The translations under genes and the position numbers were made by a program. Positions 17,857-24,905 of a DNA stretch of 64,000 bases are shown one piece after another. Position 1 is the first letter of the stretch, and every line of letters starts with the position of its first letter. Where the stretch lies: the NCBI GenBank assembly GCA_038230515.1, contig JBBRND010000016.1, forward strand, positions 1 through 64,000, given 5' to 3'. The notes under the pieces are model-generated. The model was not told where the DNA came from and made no database searches. It worked only from the letters and a program-made list of their open reading frames with translations. The stretch comes from JAPLDB01 sp038230515. GTDB taxonomy: Bacteria > Bacteroidota > Bacteroidia > AKYH767-A > 2013-40CM-41-45.

Positions 17857-18636
17857 TTAAAACTTTTCGAACACACCCAGACCAAACAAAGCAAAATCAT
17901 ATTTAACCGGATCGTTTGCATCTAACCTTTGCAGGTTGTGCGTAAGCTCAGCAGCAGCTCGCCAGTCATTTTGTTTTCGCTTCAGCAAACCAAGTTTGCG
18001 CGCCACCCGCGCTGAGTGTACATCCAGCGGGCAGGTAAGTAGGGCAGGGGAGATGCTCTTCCAGATTCCGAAATCAACACCGCAATTATCCTTGCGCACC
18101 ATCCATCTTAAAAATAGATTGATCCTTTTAGTTGCCGATCCTTCTTCGGGATTGGAGAAATGTTTCTCGGTCCGTTTCAGATGAGGCAGCTCAAAGAAAA
18201 TTTTCCTTGCGTTTGTAATCGCCCTGCTCAAATCACCATCTTTTTTATGAATGCCCGATTGAAAAACTTTTTCCAACCCGTTATGGTGGCGGTAAATATT
18301 CTGCAGCGCTTTCAAAAAATAAATGCAATCATCTCCCTGAAACGTTCGGTGAACAAACTTCCGAAACGGAATTAAATCTTCCTCAGTTAAATTAAGAATG
18401 AAATCATGCGGAGCATCATCCATCCATTGCATCAGCTTGCGCGCATTCTTTAAAATAGTAGTGCGCTGCCCCCAGGCAATTGTAGCAGCCATGAAAGCAG
18501 CAATCTCAATGTCCTCCTTCTTCGAAAATAAATGAGGGATGGAAACAGGATCGGTGTGTATAAAAGAAGTGTTGTTGTAGAGAAAAACTTTTTCGTTCAG
18601 AAAAATGATAATCTCCGGAAGCTTCCGTTGCCCCAT
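17857..18636 (-). CDS. TIGR02757/DUF2400 family protein
   Basis: This 259-residue cytosolic protein matches the conserved TIGR02757 family. Typical features are an early LNEKVFLYNNTSFIHTDPVSIPHLFSKKEDIE-like region, AATIAWGQRTTILKNARKLM, and the C-terminal block PLDVHSARVARKLGLLKRKQNDWRAAAELT. The family is widespread in Bacteroidota and without an established function. The DVHSARVARKLGL segment recalls helix-hairpin-helix DNA-glycosylase folds, which is only an analogy. It is convergent with the T9SS paralogue 3 gene, 61 bp away. Confidence 0.85.
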   Translation of the reverse strand: MGQRKLPEIIIFLNEKVFLYNNTSFIHTDPVSIPHLFSKKEDIEIAAFMAATIAWGQRTTILKNARKLMQWMDDAPHDFILNLTEEDLIPFRKFVHRTFQGDDCIYFLKALQNIYRHHNGLEKVFQSGIHKKDGDLSRAITNARKIFFELPHLKRTEKHFSNPEEGSATKRINLFLRWMVRKDNCGVDFGIWKSISPALLTCPLDVHSARVARKLGLLKRKQNDWRAAAELTHNLQRLDANDPVKYDFALFGLGVFEKF

Positions 18637-18774
18637 GACAGCATGTTAGAGGCAACGAAAGTAATGCTTACGGAGAACTTAACTTAAAAACACTTAACAC
18701 ATAATTTGTCCTCACTTTTTACAGTTTATTGGTATGAGGGAACCAATTGTTTAATCATAATACTTTTTCAGCAA

Positions 18775-18861
18775 TCAGTTGCAGGAGAATAGCAACACTG
18801 CACTGAGCATAAGCACTGCAGCCAGTGCAAGATCGAGAATGAATAATGGCGACTTTTTCAT
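18775..18861 (-). CDS. Tiny hydrophobic ORF (28 aa)
   Basis: This 28-codon ORF (MKKSPLFILDLALAAVL, ending LLFSCN) encodes one hydrophobic helix with a cysteine one residue before the end. Its ATG overlaps the stop of the preceding ORF (ATGA at 18858-18861), which supports translation by coupling. It could be a small membrane peptide or a truncated lipoprotein. It is too short for family assignment. Confidence 0.4.
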   Translation of the reverse strand: MKKSPLFILDLALAAVLMLSAVLLFSCN

Positions 18862-19025
18862 GCGGCTTGGTTTTTAGACGTTGAAGAAGGGCGGTTCTTT
18901 GAAGAGTGGTTTGTTGAACTCTTGAGTTGCATTGCAGCGTGCGGATCGCAAATCATCATAGACCTGCGGATCATGTCGAGCAATTGGCGCTCGGTTGGCT
19001 GGGTAATCGGATGAATCTTTTCCAT
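18858..19025 (-). CDS. Small ORF (55 aa) after the response regulator
   Basis: This 55-codon ORF starts MEKIHPITQPTERQLLDMI and ends with a Ser/Asn/Lys-rich tail. It begins 46 bp after the stop of the receiver protein gene and its stop overlaps the next ATG (ATGA). The N-terminal third looks helical and the tail disordered. The arrangement suggests a three-gene operon. I do not recognise a family. Confidence 0.45.
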   Translation of the reverse strand: MEKIHPITQPTERQLLDMIRRSMMICDPHAAMQLKSSTNHSSKNRPSSTSKNQAA

Positions 19026-19071
19026 TGGGTTGTAGATTAAATTTTTTTTATTCCTGTTGAATATTTAGTTC

Positions 19072-19515
19072 TTAGTATTTCTGAAACTTCCTGATCGCAT
19101 TTGCATCAATCGGTTTCCTGATGTAATCAATAACGTTCGGGTTGCTATAAGTAATGTCAACAATTTGCTTGTCATCATTTCCGCTTACTGTTACAATGTG
19201 GCATTTCTTCTTTACAAACTCCGGCATTAACTGAAACGCGGAGAGAAAACTAAGACCATTCATTCCCGGCATGTTCAGGTCAAGCAGAATCAGTTCAGGC
19301 ACGTCATCGAGCCGTTTAATGTTTGTTAATTCTGCTATCACTTCTTCTGCTTTCATTCTGAGGTCAATTTTCTTTGAGAGGTTTTCGTTTTTAATCAGCG
19401 TTTCTGCAATGTGTAGATCAAATTCGCTGTCATCAATTATTATTACTCTGTTGAACTTTGATTTTGCCACGTGGGCAACGGTGGTTCCCACCGGGAATTT
19501 TTTTTCTGCTGTCAT
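19072..19515 (-). CDS. Single-domain response regulator (CheY-like)
   Basis: This 147-residue protein is one receiver domain: acidic pair in RVIIIDDSEFD (about 28-29), phosphoacceptor D79 in LILLDLNMPGMNG, and conserved lysine in YIRKPID near the end. An N-terminal extension of about 20 residues precedes the fold. There is no output domain, so it should work by protein-protein contact, as CheY or phosphorelay proteins do. No kinase is adjacent. Two tiny ORFs follow on the same strand and may be cotranscribed. Confidence 0.88.
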   Translation of the reverse strand: MTAEKKFPVGTTVAHVAKSKFNRVIIIDDSEFDLHIAETLIKNENLSKKIDLRMKAEEVIAELTNIKRLDDVPELILLDLNMPGMNGLSFLSAFQLMPEFVKKKCHIVTVSGNDDKQIVDITYSNPNVIDYIRKPIDANAIRKFQKY

Positions 19516-19771
19516 TGTATTAAGATTTAAAGTTTAAGTGATGCAAAGATGCACCAACAGCATACCCCAAGTAAAGGGACAAATCCAAAGTTTATAGACA
19601 GCCGTAAGGCAACCCGCGCTATATGCGTAATGGGGAATTCAGAATGATTTAAGGATGTTAATCATTCAGGGTAATTTCTTCCAAAAGGATAAAAAATAGC
19701 TTTAAAAGGTATAAAAATGAACGTAAATAGATGAAAATAAGTATGTTGAAAAATAATTCAAAAGAAAAGTC
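19516..19771. other. Intergenic region, no gene seen
   Basis: This stretch upstream of the receiver gene is AT-rich. It contains a GATTTAAAGTTTAAG-type leader next to the start and AATGATTTAAGGATGTTAATCATT, which suggests a weak palindrome (AATGATT/AATCATT) near 19643-19666. No coding signal was found. Confidence 0.5.
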
Positions 19772-19792
19772 GGGGTAAAGAAATTTTACCCC
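19772..19792 (-). terminator. Terminator downstream of 19859-20068
   Basis: GGGGTAAA and TTTACCCC form a perfect 8-bp stem with a 5-nt loop. On the minus strand it is followed by CGACTTTTCTTTTG, a T-rich tract. It would terminate the small gene at 19859-20068, whose stop is 67 bp upstream. Confidence 0.7.
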
Positions 19793-19858
19793 AACTTTGT
19801 GTCAGTTTAGACATTCGCAGTTCTTTCAAACCGGAATCAGTAACGCAGATTTAGCAAT

Positions 19859-20068
19859 TTACTCCTTGGCGTTGCTCTTATCTACCGAAAGTGGATCGAC
19901 TCCTGTAGTGATTACAATATCGTCCAAAGCACCATTCTTGTTATTCTCAATATAAACAGGAGCCGATTGAACAGTTGCCTTATCACGATCTGTAATTGAA
20001 GCATGACCATCTTTAACAGTAAATTGTATCCCCAGAGACAACAAAATTGAAATTAGTAATTCTAGCAT
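19859..20068 (-). CDS. Small membrane-anchored protein (69 aa)
   Basis: This 69-residue protein starts MLELLISILLSLGIQF, a hydrophobic helix that could be a signal anchor. A polar segment follows (KDGHASITDRDKATVQSAPVYIENNKNGALDDIVITTG) and a charged tail. No family was recognised. It has its own terminator and is divergent from the gene at 20200. The coding potential is supported by the ATG, amphipathic composition and terminator placement. Confidence 0.55.
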   Translation of the reverse strand: MLELLISILLSLGIQFTVKDGHASITDRDKATVQSAPVYIENNKNGALDDIVITTGVDPLSVDKSNAKE

Positions 20069-20199
20069 AGTGTATATAATTTAATTAGTGTTTTTGTATT
20101 TAGTGCAATATGCCTCATTCATTAACCTCCGTTTATTGAAAAAGCAACAAAACCTTACACTGTAATAAACATTACCAAAGCAGTTAAAATAAACTGAAA

Positions 20200-21702
20200 A
20201 TGATTACTTTATCTACTATTAAAAATCTGGTATCTAAGCTAAAGAAGGACGAAGTAAAGTCTCTGCTCGATTACCTTATTTATTACCAGGGAATTAAGGA
20301 CGATGCGGGTTCCAAGGGGCGTACTCTCATTGAACTGGTAGTCAATGATCCTGATTGCACTGCAAAAGATGCTCAGTTTGCTTTGTATGGAAAAGAAAAC
20401 TACCATGCATTTAATAAATTGCTGAACAGGGTAAAAGATAAGATTTATGAGGTAATGCTCTTCGATCAGAATCTGTCAAAACCTTATTATTCCAATCGAA
20501 ATAAAGTTGTATTCGACATCAGAAAAAAGCTTGTTCAAAGCGAAGTTCTCCTCCTCCGCGGAATGACAGACGATCTCGAAAGCTTGCAAAACAAAATTAT
20601 TCTCAAAGCAAAGGAGTACGAGATTTACGACAGTTTGATAGAAGCGCTTCAGGCAAAACAGAGGTTTATGGTGTTAAAGCGAGGAAGAAAATCGGTTGAG
20701 CAAATTGATAAAGAGATTCTGCAGTATGAAGAAAGCAGAAAAGCAGTTCAAAGAGCAAGAAACTTATTTACTGTAATAGGATCAAAGATAAACGTGGCGA
20801 CTTCATGGATTGATTACAAGGATGATCTCACGGAAGCAATAAAAGTACTTAAGGAGGATAATGAAAAAATAAACTCGGCAACTGTAGCTTACTTTTTGGG
20901 CTACCTCGAAACTGAATATTTTCAAAATATTGGCAATTATCCCGAAGCCGAAGATGTCCTTCAGAAAATAAAATCTCTTTTAAGGGAAAATGTTTCCGTT
21001 TATACGGATGCCAGGTTAGCTGATGTGCTGGTAAATTTATCAAACAACGAATTGCACCTTCATGAATTCGAAAATGCGATTTCAAATTCTGAGGAGGCGC
21101 AGAAATATTATAGTGCCTATTCAGATAATTTTTACGTTGCCCGTGAAATAGAATTCTTCGCCCACTACTATAATGGAGAGATTGAGGAAGCAGAAAAGAT
21201 CATTGAAGAAATTTACAATGCTTCGCGTAGCAGCAACACTCCTTTTCTTTACAGCAAGCGCGCGTATCTTTTTGCCTGTATAAAAACCATTAAGGGCGAG
21301 ATTGAAAAATCGAATGAACTACTGCAGGAGGTAAAGGAAATTGAAAAAGATAAAGAGGGCTGGAACCTGAGCAAGCGCGTACTCACCATCATTAACCGCA
21401 TCGAAGAGAAAGATTTTGAAAGTGCCGATTTGAAAGTGATGAGCTTGCAGAAATTCATCAAGCGCATTTTAAAATTCCGCCATGTGCGCAGGCGCGATAT
21501 TCTTATCCTCCGCATTCTGCACCGGCTCATCAATGATGGTTTTGATTTTGAAAAAACTTATCAAAGCCGCAAACGCTATTTCGATTTACTCGAGAGCAAC
21601 GATTCCGACCACGGCTGGAAAATAAAATCGCCAGAGGTTATTGTATTTCATAAATGGTACAGGGCGAAGATGGGGAAGAAAAGGTATCGGTTTGGAGATT
21701 AA
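20200..21702 (+). CDS. Unassigned helical-repeat protein (500 aa)
   Basis: This large cytosolic protein has predominantly helical composition. The N-terminal part (about 1-110) includes LVSKLKKDEVKSLLDYLIYYQ and ALYGKENYHAFNKLLNRVKDKIYEVM. The remainder has TPR-like alternating helices (LADVLVNLSNNELHLHEFENAI, EEAEKIIEEIYNA, SNELLQEVKEIEKD). The C-terminal third is very basic (KFIKRILKFRHVRRRD). TPR-like scaffolds usually mediate protein contacts, and a nucleic-acid-contacting basic patch is possible. There is no signal peptide or enzymatic motif. I know similar proteins in Bacteroidota only as hypothetical. Confidence 0.75.
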   Translation: MITLSTIKNLVSKLKKDEVKSLLDYLIYYQGIKDDAGSKGRTLIELVVNDPDCTAKDAQFALYGKENYHAFNKLLNRVKDKIYEVMLFDQNLSKPYYSNRNKVVFDIRKKLVQSEVLLLRGMTDDLESLQNKIILKAKEYEIYDSLIEALQAKQRFMVLKRGRKSVEQIDKEILQYEESRKAVQRARNLFTVIGSKINVATSWIDYKDDLTEAIKVLKEDNEKINSATVAYFLGYLETEYFQNIGNYPEAEDVLQKIKSLLRENVSVYTDARLADVLVNLSNNELHLHEFENAISNSEEAQKYYSAYSDNFYVAREIEFFAHYYNGEIEEAEKIIEEIYNASRSSNTPFLYSKRAYLFACIKTIKGEIEKSNELLQEVKEIEKDKEGWNLSKRVLTIINRIEEKDFESADLKVMSLQKFIKRILKFRHVRRRDILILRILHRLINDGFDFEKTYQSRKRYFDLLESNDSDHGWKIKSPEVIVFHKWYRAKMGKKRYRFGD

Positions 21703-21864
21703 TCCCCACTCTTGGGGTTCTCTCAGATTTATTCTACACTGGGAGAATAGCTTAACATCCTATTTAATAAATTTTATTTAAGGAGTTTCTTTATCTATTA
21801 TAGTAGCTTTTCAGGATTTTAATCCATTCACTCACCCCCAAGAAGCACCCGTTTACCAATATTA

Positions 21865-21896
21865 TTGCTATTTTTAACGCGTTTGGCATACTTTTG
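21865..21896 (+). promoter_or_regulatory. Candidate Bacteroidota promoter for 21938
   Basis: TACTTTTG (21889-21896) matches the TAnnTTTG -7 element, and TTG (21865-21867) lies 21 bp upstream in the position of the -33 element. The coding start is about 40 bp downstream. No reverse-strand gene competes for it. Confidence 0.45.
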
Positions 21897-21937
21897 TGAT
21901 AACTTAATCTCTTATTAATCTCACCTTGAATAAAAGT

Positions 21938-23299
21938 ATGCAATTTCGTACCATGATAAAGTTTTCTTCTTCTCTTACTATCGCATTTTTATTTTCTCTG
22001 CAAATTTCTTCTGCTCAGTTTTTTGAGCGCACCTATCCCGGTTTAAATCTTCAGAGTATCGGCACACTTGACAATACGATTGACTCTGGCTTTATTATTT
22101 CGGGCAGTGAGAACGGAGGGTTTTTGTTGAAGGTTTCAATGGCTGGTGATACCGAATGGACAAGGAAGGATACAAACGCTCTGAAAAATTCCTCTGCTGT
22201 AATACAGGATGCCTCCGGAAATTTTGTTGCTTCCGGAAGTGGAAATCTGGCGGGCTTTAGTTCGGTTGCCGTAGTTTCAAGTTACGATGCATCAGGAAAT
22301 TTTTTGTCCTCACATACCAATACCGGTGATTGGGGCGCATGGGGAATTACCATCACCCGATCTGAAGACCGAAATTATTCTCACTATTGTTATTATTCTG
22401 ATGGTTTAACGGCTGATAATTATTTCTTTCTTGATAACGGGGATGTCATCTCATTTGATATGTGTCAGGTGAAGCAGAATGGAATTTCGATTGACAACAG
22501 CGGAAATTATTTTTCGGTAGCTAACATGGCTTTTGATATGGACTCTACGGGTACATGGCATAACAATGTGCTCATTCTTTCAAGCAATCATTTTTTGCGC
22601 AAAGAATATTTTTATGATACTAACATTTCCACATGCGCCATTACAACTGATGGAGGTGTGATGACAGCGGGCATGTATGATACACTTGGTACGCAATATC
22701 TACGGCTCATGAAGTTTGATGTGAACGGCATATTGCTTTGGAATACTTTTCTTGCAGATAGTTCCATCAAATCAATTGCTGATCTTAAACAAACTCCTGA
22801 TGGTGGTTTCGCTGCGCTTTGTTCAAGAAATGACGGCACAAGCAATCAAGTTGCTTTTATAAAATTTGATTTACTCGGTTCGCAACTTTGGATGCAAGAG
22901 TTTTATGGAAATGGAAATGCTTCTCCCATCAATTTCAAAATTCTTTCTGATGGTTTTGTAATTCTCGGAAGCAGCAACAACGATCCTTACATTATTCGCA
23001 CGGACAGCGATGGCAGAATTCCAAGCACTACCAATATTAATTCAAGCCCAGCTCATGAAAATATTGTTTCCATCTATCCGAATCCGACCAGCGGCATAGT
23101 CAGTCTTTCGTTTGCTGGTGTTACTTCAAAGGAAATTTTTCTTTCCGTTTTTGATCTCACCGGAAAAAATGTTTTCACTTCCTCGCTTCAAAACACTGTT
23201 CAAAAAATTGACCTTTCTTTTTTGGCAAAAGGCATTTATCAATTCAGGTTCTCTGCTTTTGATGGAGAATTGAAAAGCGGGAAACTGGTGGTGGAATAA
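21938..23299 (+). CDS. T9SS-sorted secreted protein
   Basis: The exported product of about 453 residues has a signal peptide (MIKFSSSLTIAFLFSLQISSAQF) and a propeller-like body (TPDGGFAALCSRNDG, IKFDLLGSQLWMQEFYG). A sorting domain covers about the last 80 residues (SIYPNPTSGIVSLSF to KSGKLVVE). I start it at ATG 21938; ATG 21953 is equally possible because the signal peptide is cleanest from there, and the TTG at 21926 is less likely. It is followed by array 3 and then by a remnant that resembles this gene's own last 27 residues. Confidence 0.85.
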   Translation: MQFRTMIKFSSSLTIAFLFSLQISSAQFFERTYPGLNLQSIGTLDNTIDSGFIISGSENGGFLLKVSMAGDTEWTRKDTNALKNSSAVIQDASGNFVASGSGNLAGFSSVAVVSSYDASGNFLSSHTNTGDWGAWGITITRSEDRNYSHYCYYSDGLTADNYFFLDNGDVISFDMCQVKQNGISIDNSGNYFSVANMAFDMDSTGTWHNNVLILSSNHFLRKEYFYDTNISTCAITTDGGVMTAGMYDTLGTQYLRLMKFDVNGILLWNTFLADSSIKSIADLKQTPDGGFAALCSRNDGTSNQVAFIKFDLLGSQLWMQEFYGNGNASPINFKILSDGFVILGSSNNDPYIIRTDSDGRIPSTTNINSSPAHENIVSIYPNPTSGIVSLSFAGVTSKEIFLSVFDLTGKNVFTSSLQNTVQKIDLSFLAKGIYQFRFSAFDGELKSGKLVVE

Positions 23300-23326
23300 T
23301 AAAGCTCCTGCTTCCGGGCTCTTAAT

Positions 23327-23540
23327 CAAGAAACAGGTGTACGCTGGAAAATTCCAGGTGGTATTTGTCCGCATACATGTGTTTTTAGAAAAATTCCAGG
23401 TGGTATTTGTCAGCATACGGGTGGTTTTAGAAAAATTCCAGGTGGTATTTGTCAGCATACGGGTGGTTTTGGAAAAATTCCAGGTGGTATTTGTCCGCGT
23501 ACAGGTGTTTTTAGAAAAATTCCAGCTGGAATTTGAAAAA
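23327..23540. repeat. 21-bp tandem array 3 (42-bp A/B units)
   Basis: Type A halves (AATTCCAGGTGGTATTTG) alternate with type B halves (GCATACGGGTGGTTTTAG), each 21 bp, so the visible period is 42 bp. The halves share GGTGGT followed by T-rich sequence, which indicates a common 21-bp ancestor. About ten halves are present and the first and last are decayed. The plus strand is G-rich over C. The array starts 28 bp after the T9SS gene stop and ends about 80 bp before the sorting-domain remnant. Confidence 0.9.
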
Positions 23541-23618
23541 AGCCAGATTTTGAGTAAAATTCAACGAAATATCTTAGGGATGATCTCCAAAGAATCATCT
23601 AATCGGCTTCAGCCCTAA

Positions 23619-23705
23619 CCTTTCTTTTCAGCAAAAGGTGTTTATCAATTTAAGTTTACCGCAAATGCTGAAGAACTTAAAAGCTGTAAATTTGTTTTTG
23701 AATAA
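23619..23705 (+). pseudogene. Orphan T9SS sorting-domain C-terminus, remnant 1
   Basis: An open reading ending in a stop at 23703-23705 encodes FFSAKGVYQFKFTANAEEL and then KSCKFVFE. It aligns closely with the end of the gene at 21938-23299 (FLAKGIYQFRFSAFDGEL, KSGKLVVE). No gene body or start is present, since a stop codon lies just upstream at 23616. This is the last about 28 codons of a duplicated or replaced T9SS cargo gene, separated from the intact copy by array 3. Confidence 0.75.
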
Positions 23706-23717
23706 AAACCACTTTTT

Positions 23718-24896
23718 ATGAATGCATACATAATTGCCGGTTATCGCTCCGCAGTTGGCAAAGCGCCTAAAGGAAAATTTAAAACAATGCGCCCTGACGA
23801 TCTGGCTGCGGAAGTAATCAGGCATCTTGTAGCATCCGTTCCCAACCTCGACAAAGAACAGATAGAAGATGTAATTGTCGGCAATGCCACACCCGAAGCC
23901 GAACAAGGGTTAAACATCGGGCGGATGGTTTCACTCATGGGATTGGACACCGTTAAAGTTCCGGGCATGACCGTGAACCGATATTGCGCCAGCGGACTTG
24001 AAACGATTGCAATTGCATCTGCAAAAATTCATGCAGGCATGGCCGATTGCATTATTGCAGGCGGAGTAGAAAGCATGAGCCCCATTCCGTTTGGCGGATG
24101 GAAGATTGTACCTAACTATAAGTATGTTCAAACCAATCCTGATTATTTCTGGGGAATGGGTTTAACTGCTGAAGCCGTTGCGCGAGAATATAAAGTGAGT
24201 AGGGAAGATCAGGATAAATTCGGCTACGAAAGCAACATGAAAGCCTCAAAAGCAATTGCCGAAGGAAAGTTCAAGGATGAAATAGTTCCGATAAAAGTTT
24301 CTGAAACCTATCTTGACGAAAGCGAAAAGAAAAAGACGAAAGAATTTATTGTTGATACCGATGAAGGTCCGCGCGCAGATTCTACGCTGGAAAAAATGGC
24401 AACACTCAAACCCGTGTTTGATGCAAGAGGAAGTGTAACTGCCGGCAACTCATCTCAAACAAGTGATGGAGCAGCATTCGTAATTGTAGTGAGCGAAAAA
24501 ATGTTGAAGCAACTAAACGTAAAACCGATTGCACGTTTTGTTGATTATGCAGTAGCAGCAGTAGAGCCGCGCATCATGGGCATCGGCCCGGTAGAAGCAA
24601 TTCCGAGAGTGTTGAAACATTCCGGCATCAAGCAAAATGAAATTGATCTCATCGAACTCAACGAAGCATTTGCATCGCAGTCACTCGCAGTCATGCGCAC
24701 GCTTAATCTCAATCCTGAAATTGTAAACGTAAACGGAGGAGCCATTGCACTCGGCCATCCGCTTGGATGCAGCGGAGCAAAACTTTCAGTTCAGCTTTTC
24801 AGCGAGATGCGAAGACGCAAATTAAAATATGGAATGGTTACAATGTGCGTAGGCACAGGGCAAGGTGCAGCGGGAATTTATGAGATGATGAATTAA
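23718..24896 (+). CDS. Acetyl-CoA C-acyltransferase (thiolase)
   Basis: This 392-residue cytosolic thiolase joins or cleaves acyl-CoA in fatty-acid degradation or acetoacetyl-CoA metabolism. The nucleophilic Cys is C90 in NRYCASGLETI. The His/Cys pair at the C-terminus is in GHPLGCSGAK and CVGTGQGAAG. Length is normal. Whether it is a beta-oxidation thiolase or a biosynthetic one cannot be decided, because no hydratase or dehydrogenase partner is adjacent. The start at 23718 lies 12 bp after the sorting-domain remnant. Confidence 0.93.
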   Translation: MNAYIIAGYRSAVGKAPKGKFKTMRPDDLAAEVIRHLVASVPNLDKEQIEDVIVGNATPEAEQGLNIGRMVSLMGLDTVKVPGMTVNRYCASGLETIAIASAKIHAGMADCIIAGGVESMSPIPFGGWKIVPNYKYVQTNPDYFWGMGLTAEAVAREYKVSREDQDKFGYESNMKASKAIAEGKFKDEIVPIKVSETYLDESEKKKTKEFIVDTDEGPRADSTLEKMATLKPVFDARGSVTAGNSSQTSDGAAFVIVVSEKMLKQLNVKPIARFVDYAVAAVEPRIMGIGPVEAIPRVLKHSGIKQNEIDLIELNEAFASQSLAVMRTLNLNPEIVNVNGGAIALGHPLGCSGAKLSVQLFSEMRRRKLKYGMVTMCVGTGQGAAGIYEMMN

Positions 24897-24905
24897 GTTT
24901 TGCGC

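Noticed and set aside
23327..23540. Attachment site or IS insertion explaining the sorting-domain remnant
   Set aside because: No transposase, terminal inverted repeats or target duplication were found; only the 21-bp array lies between.
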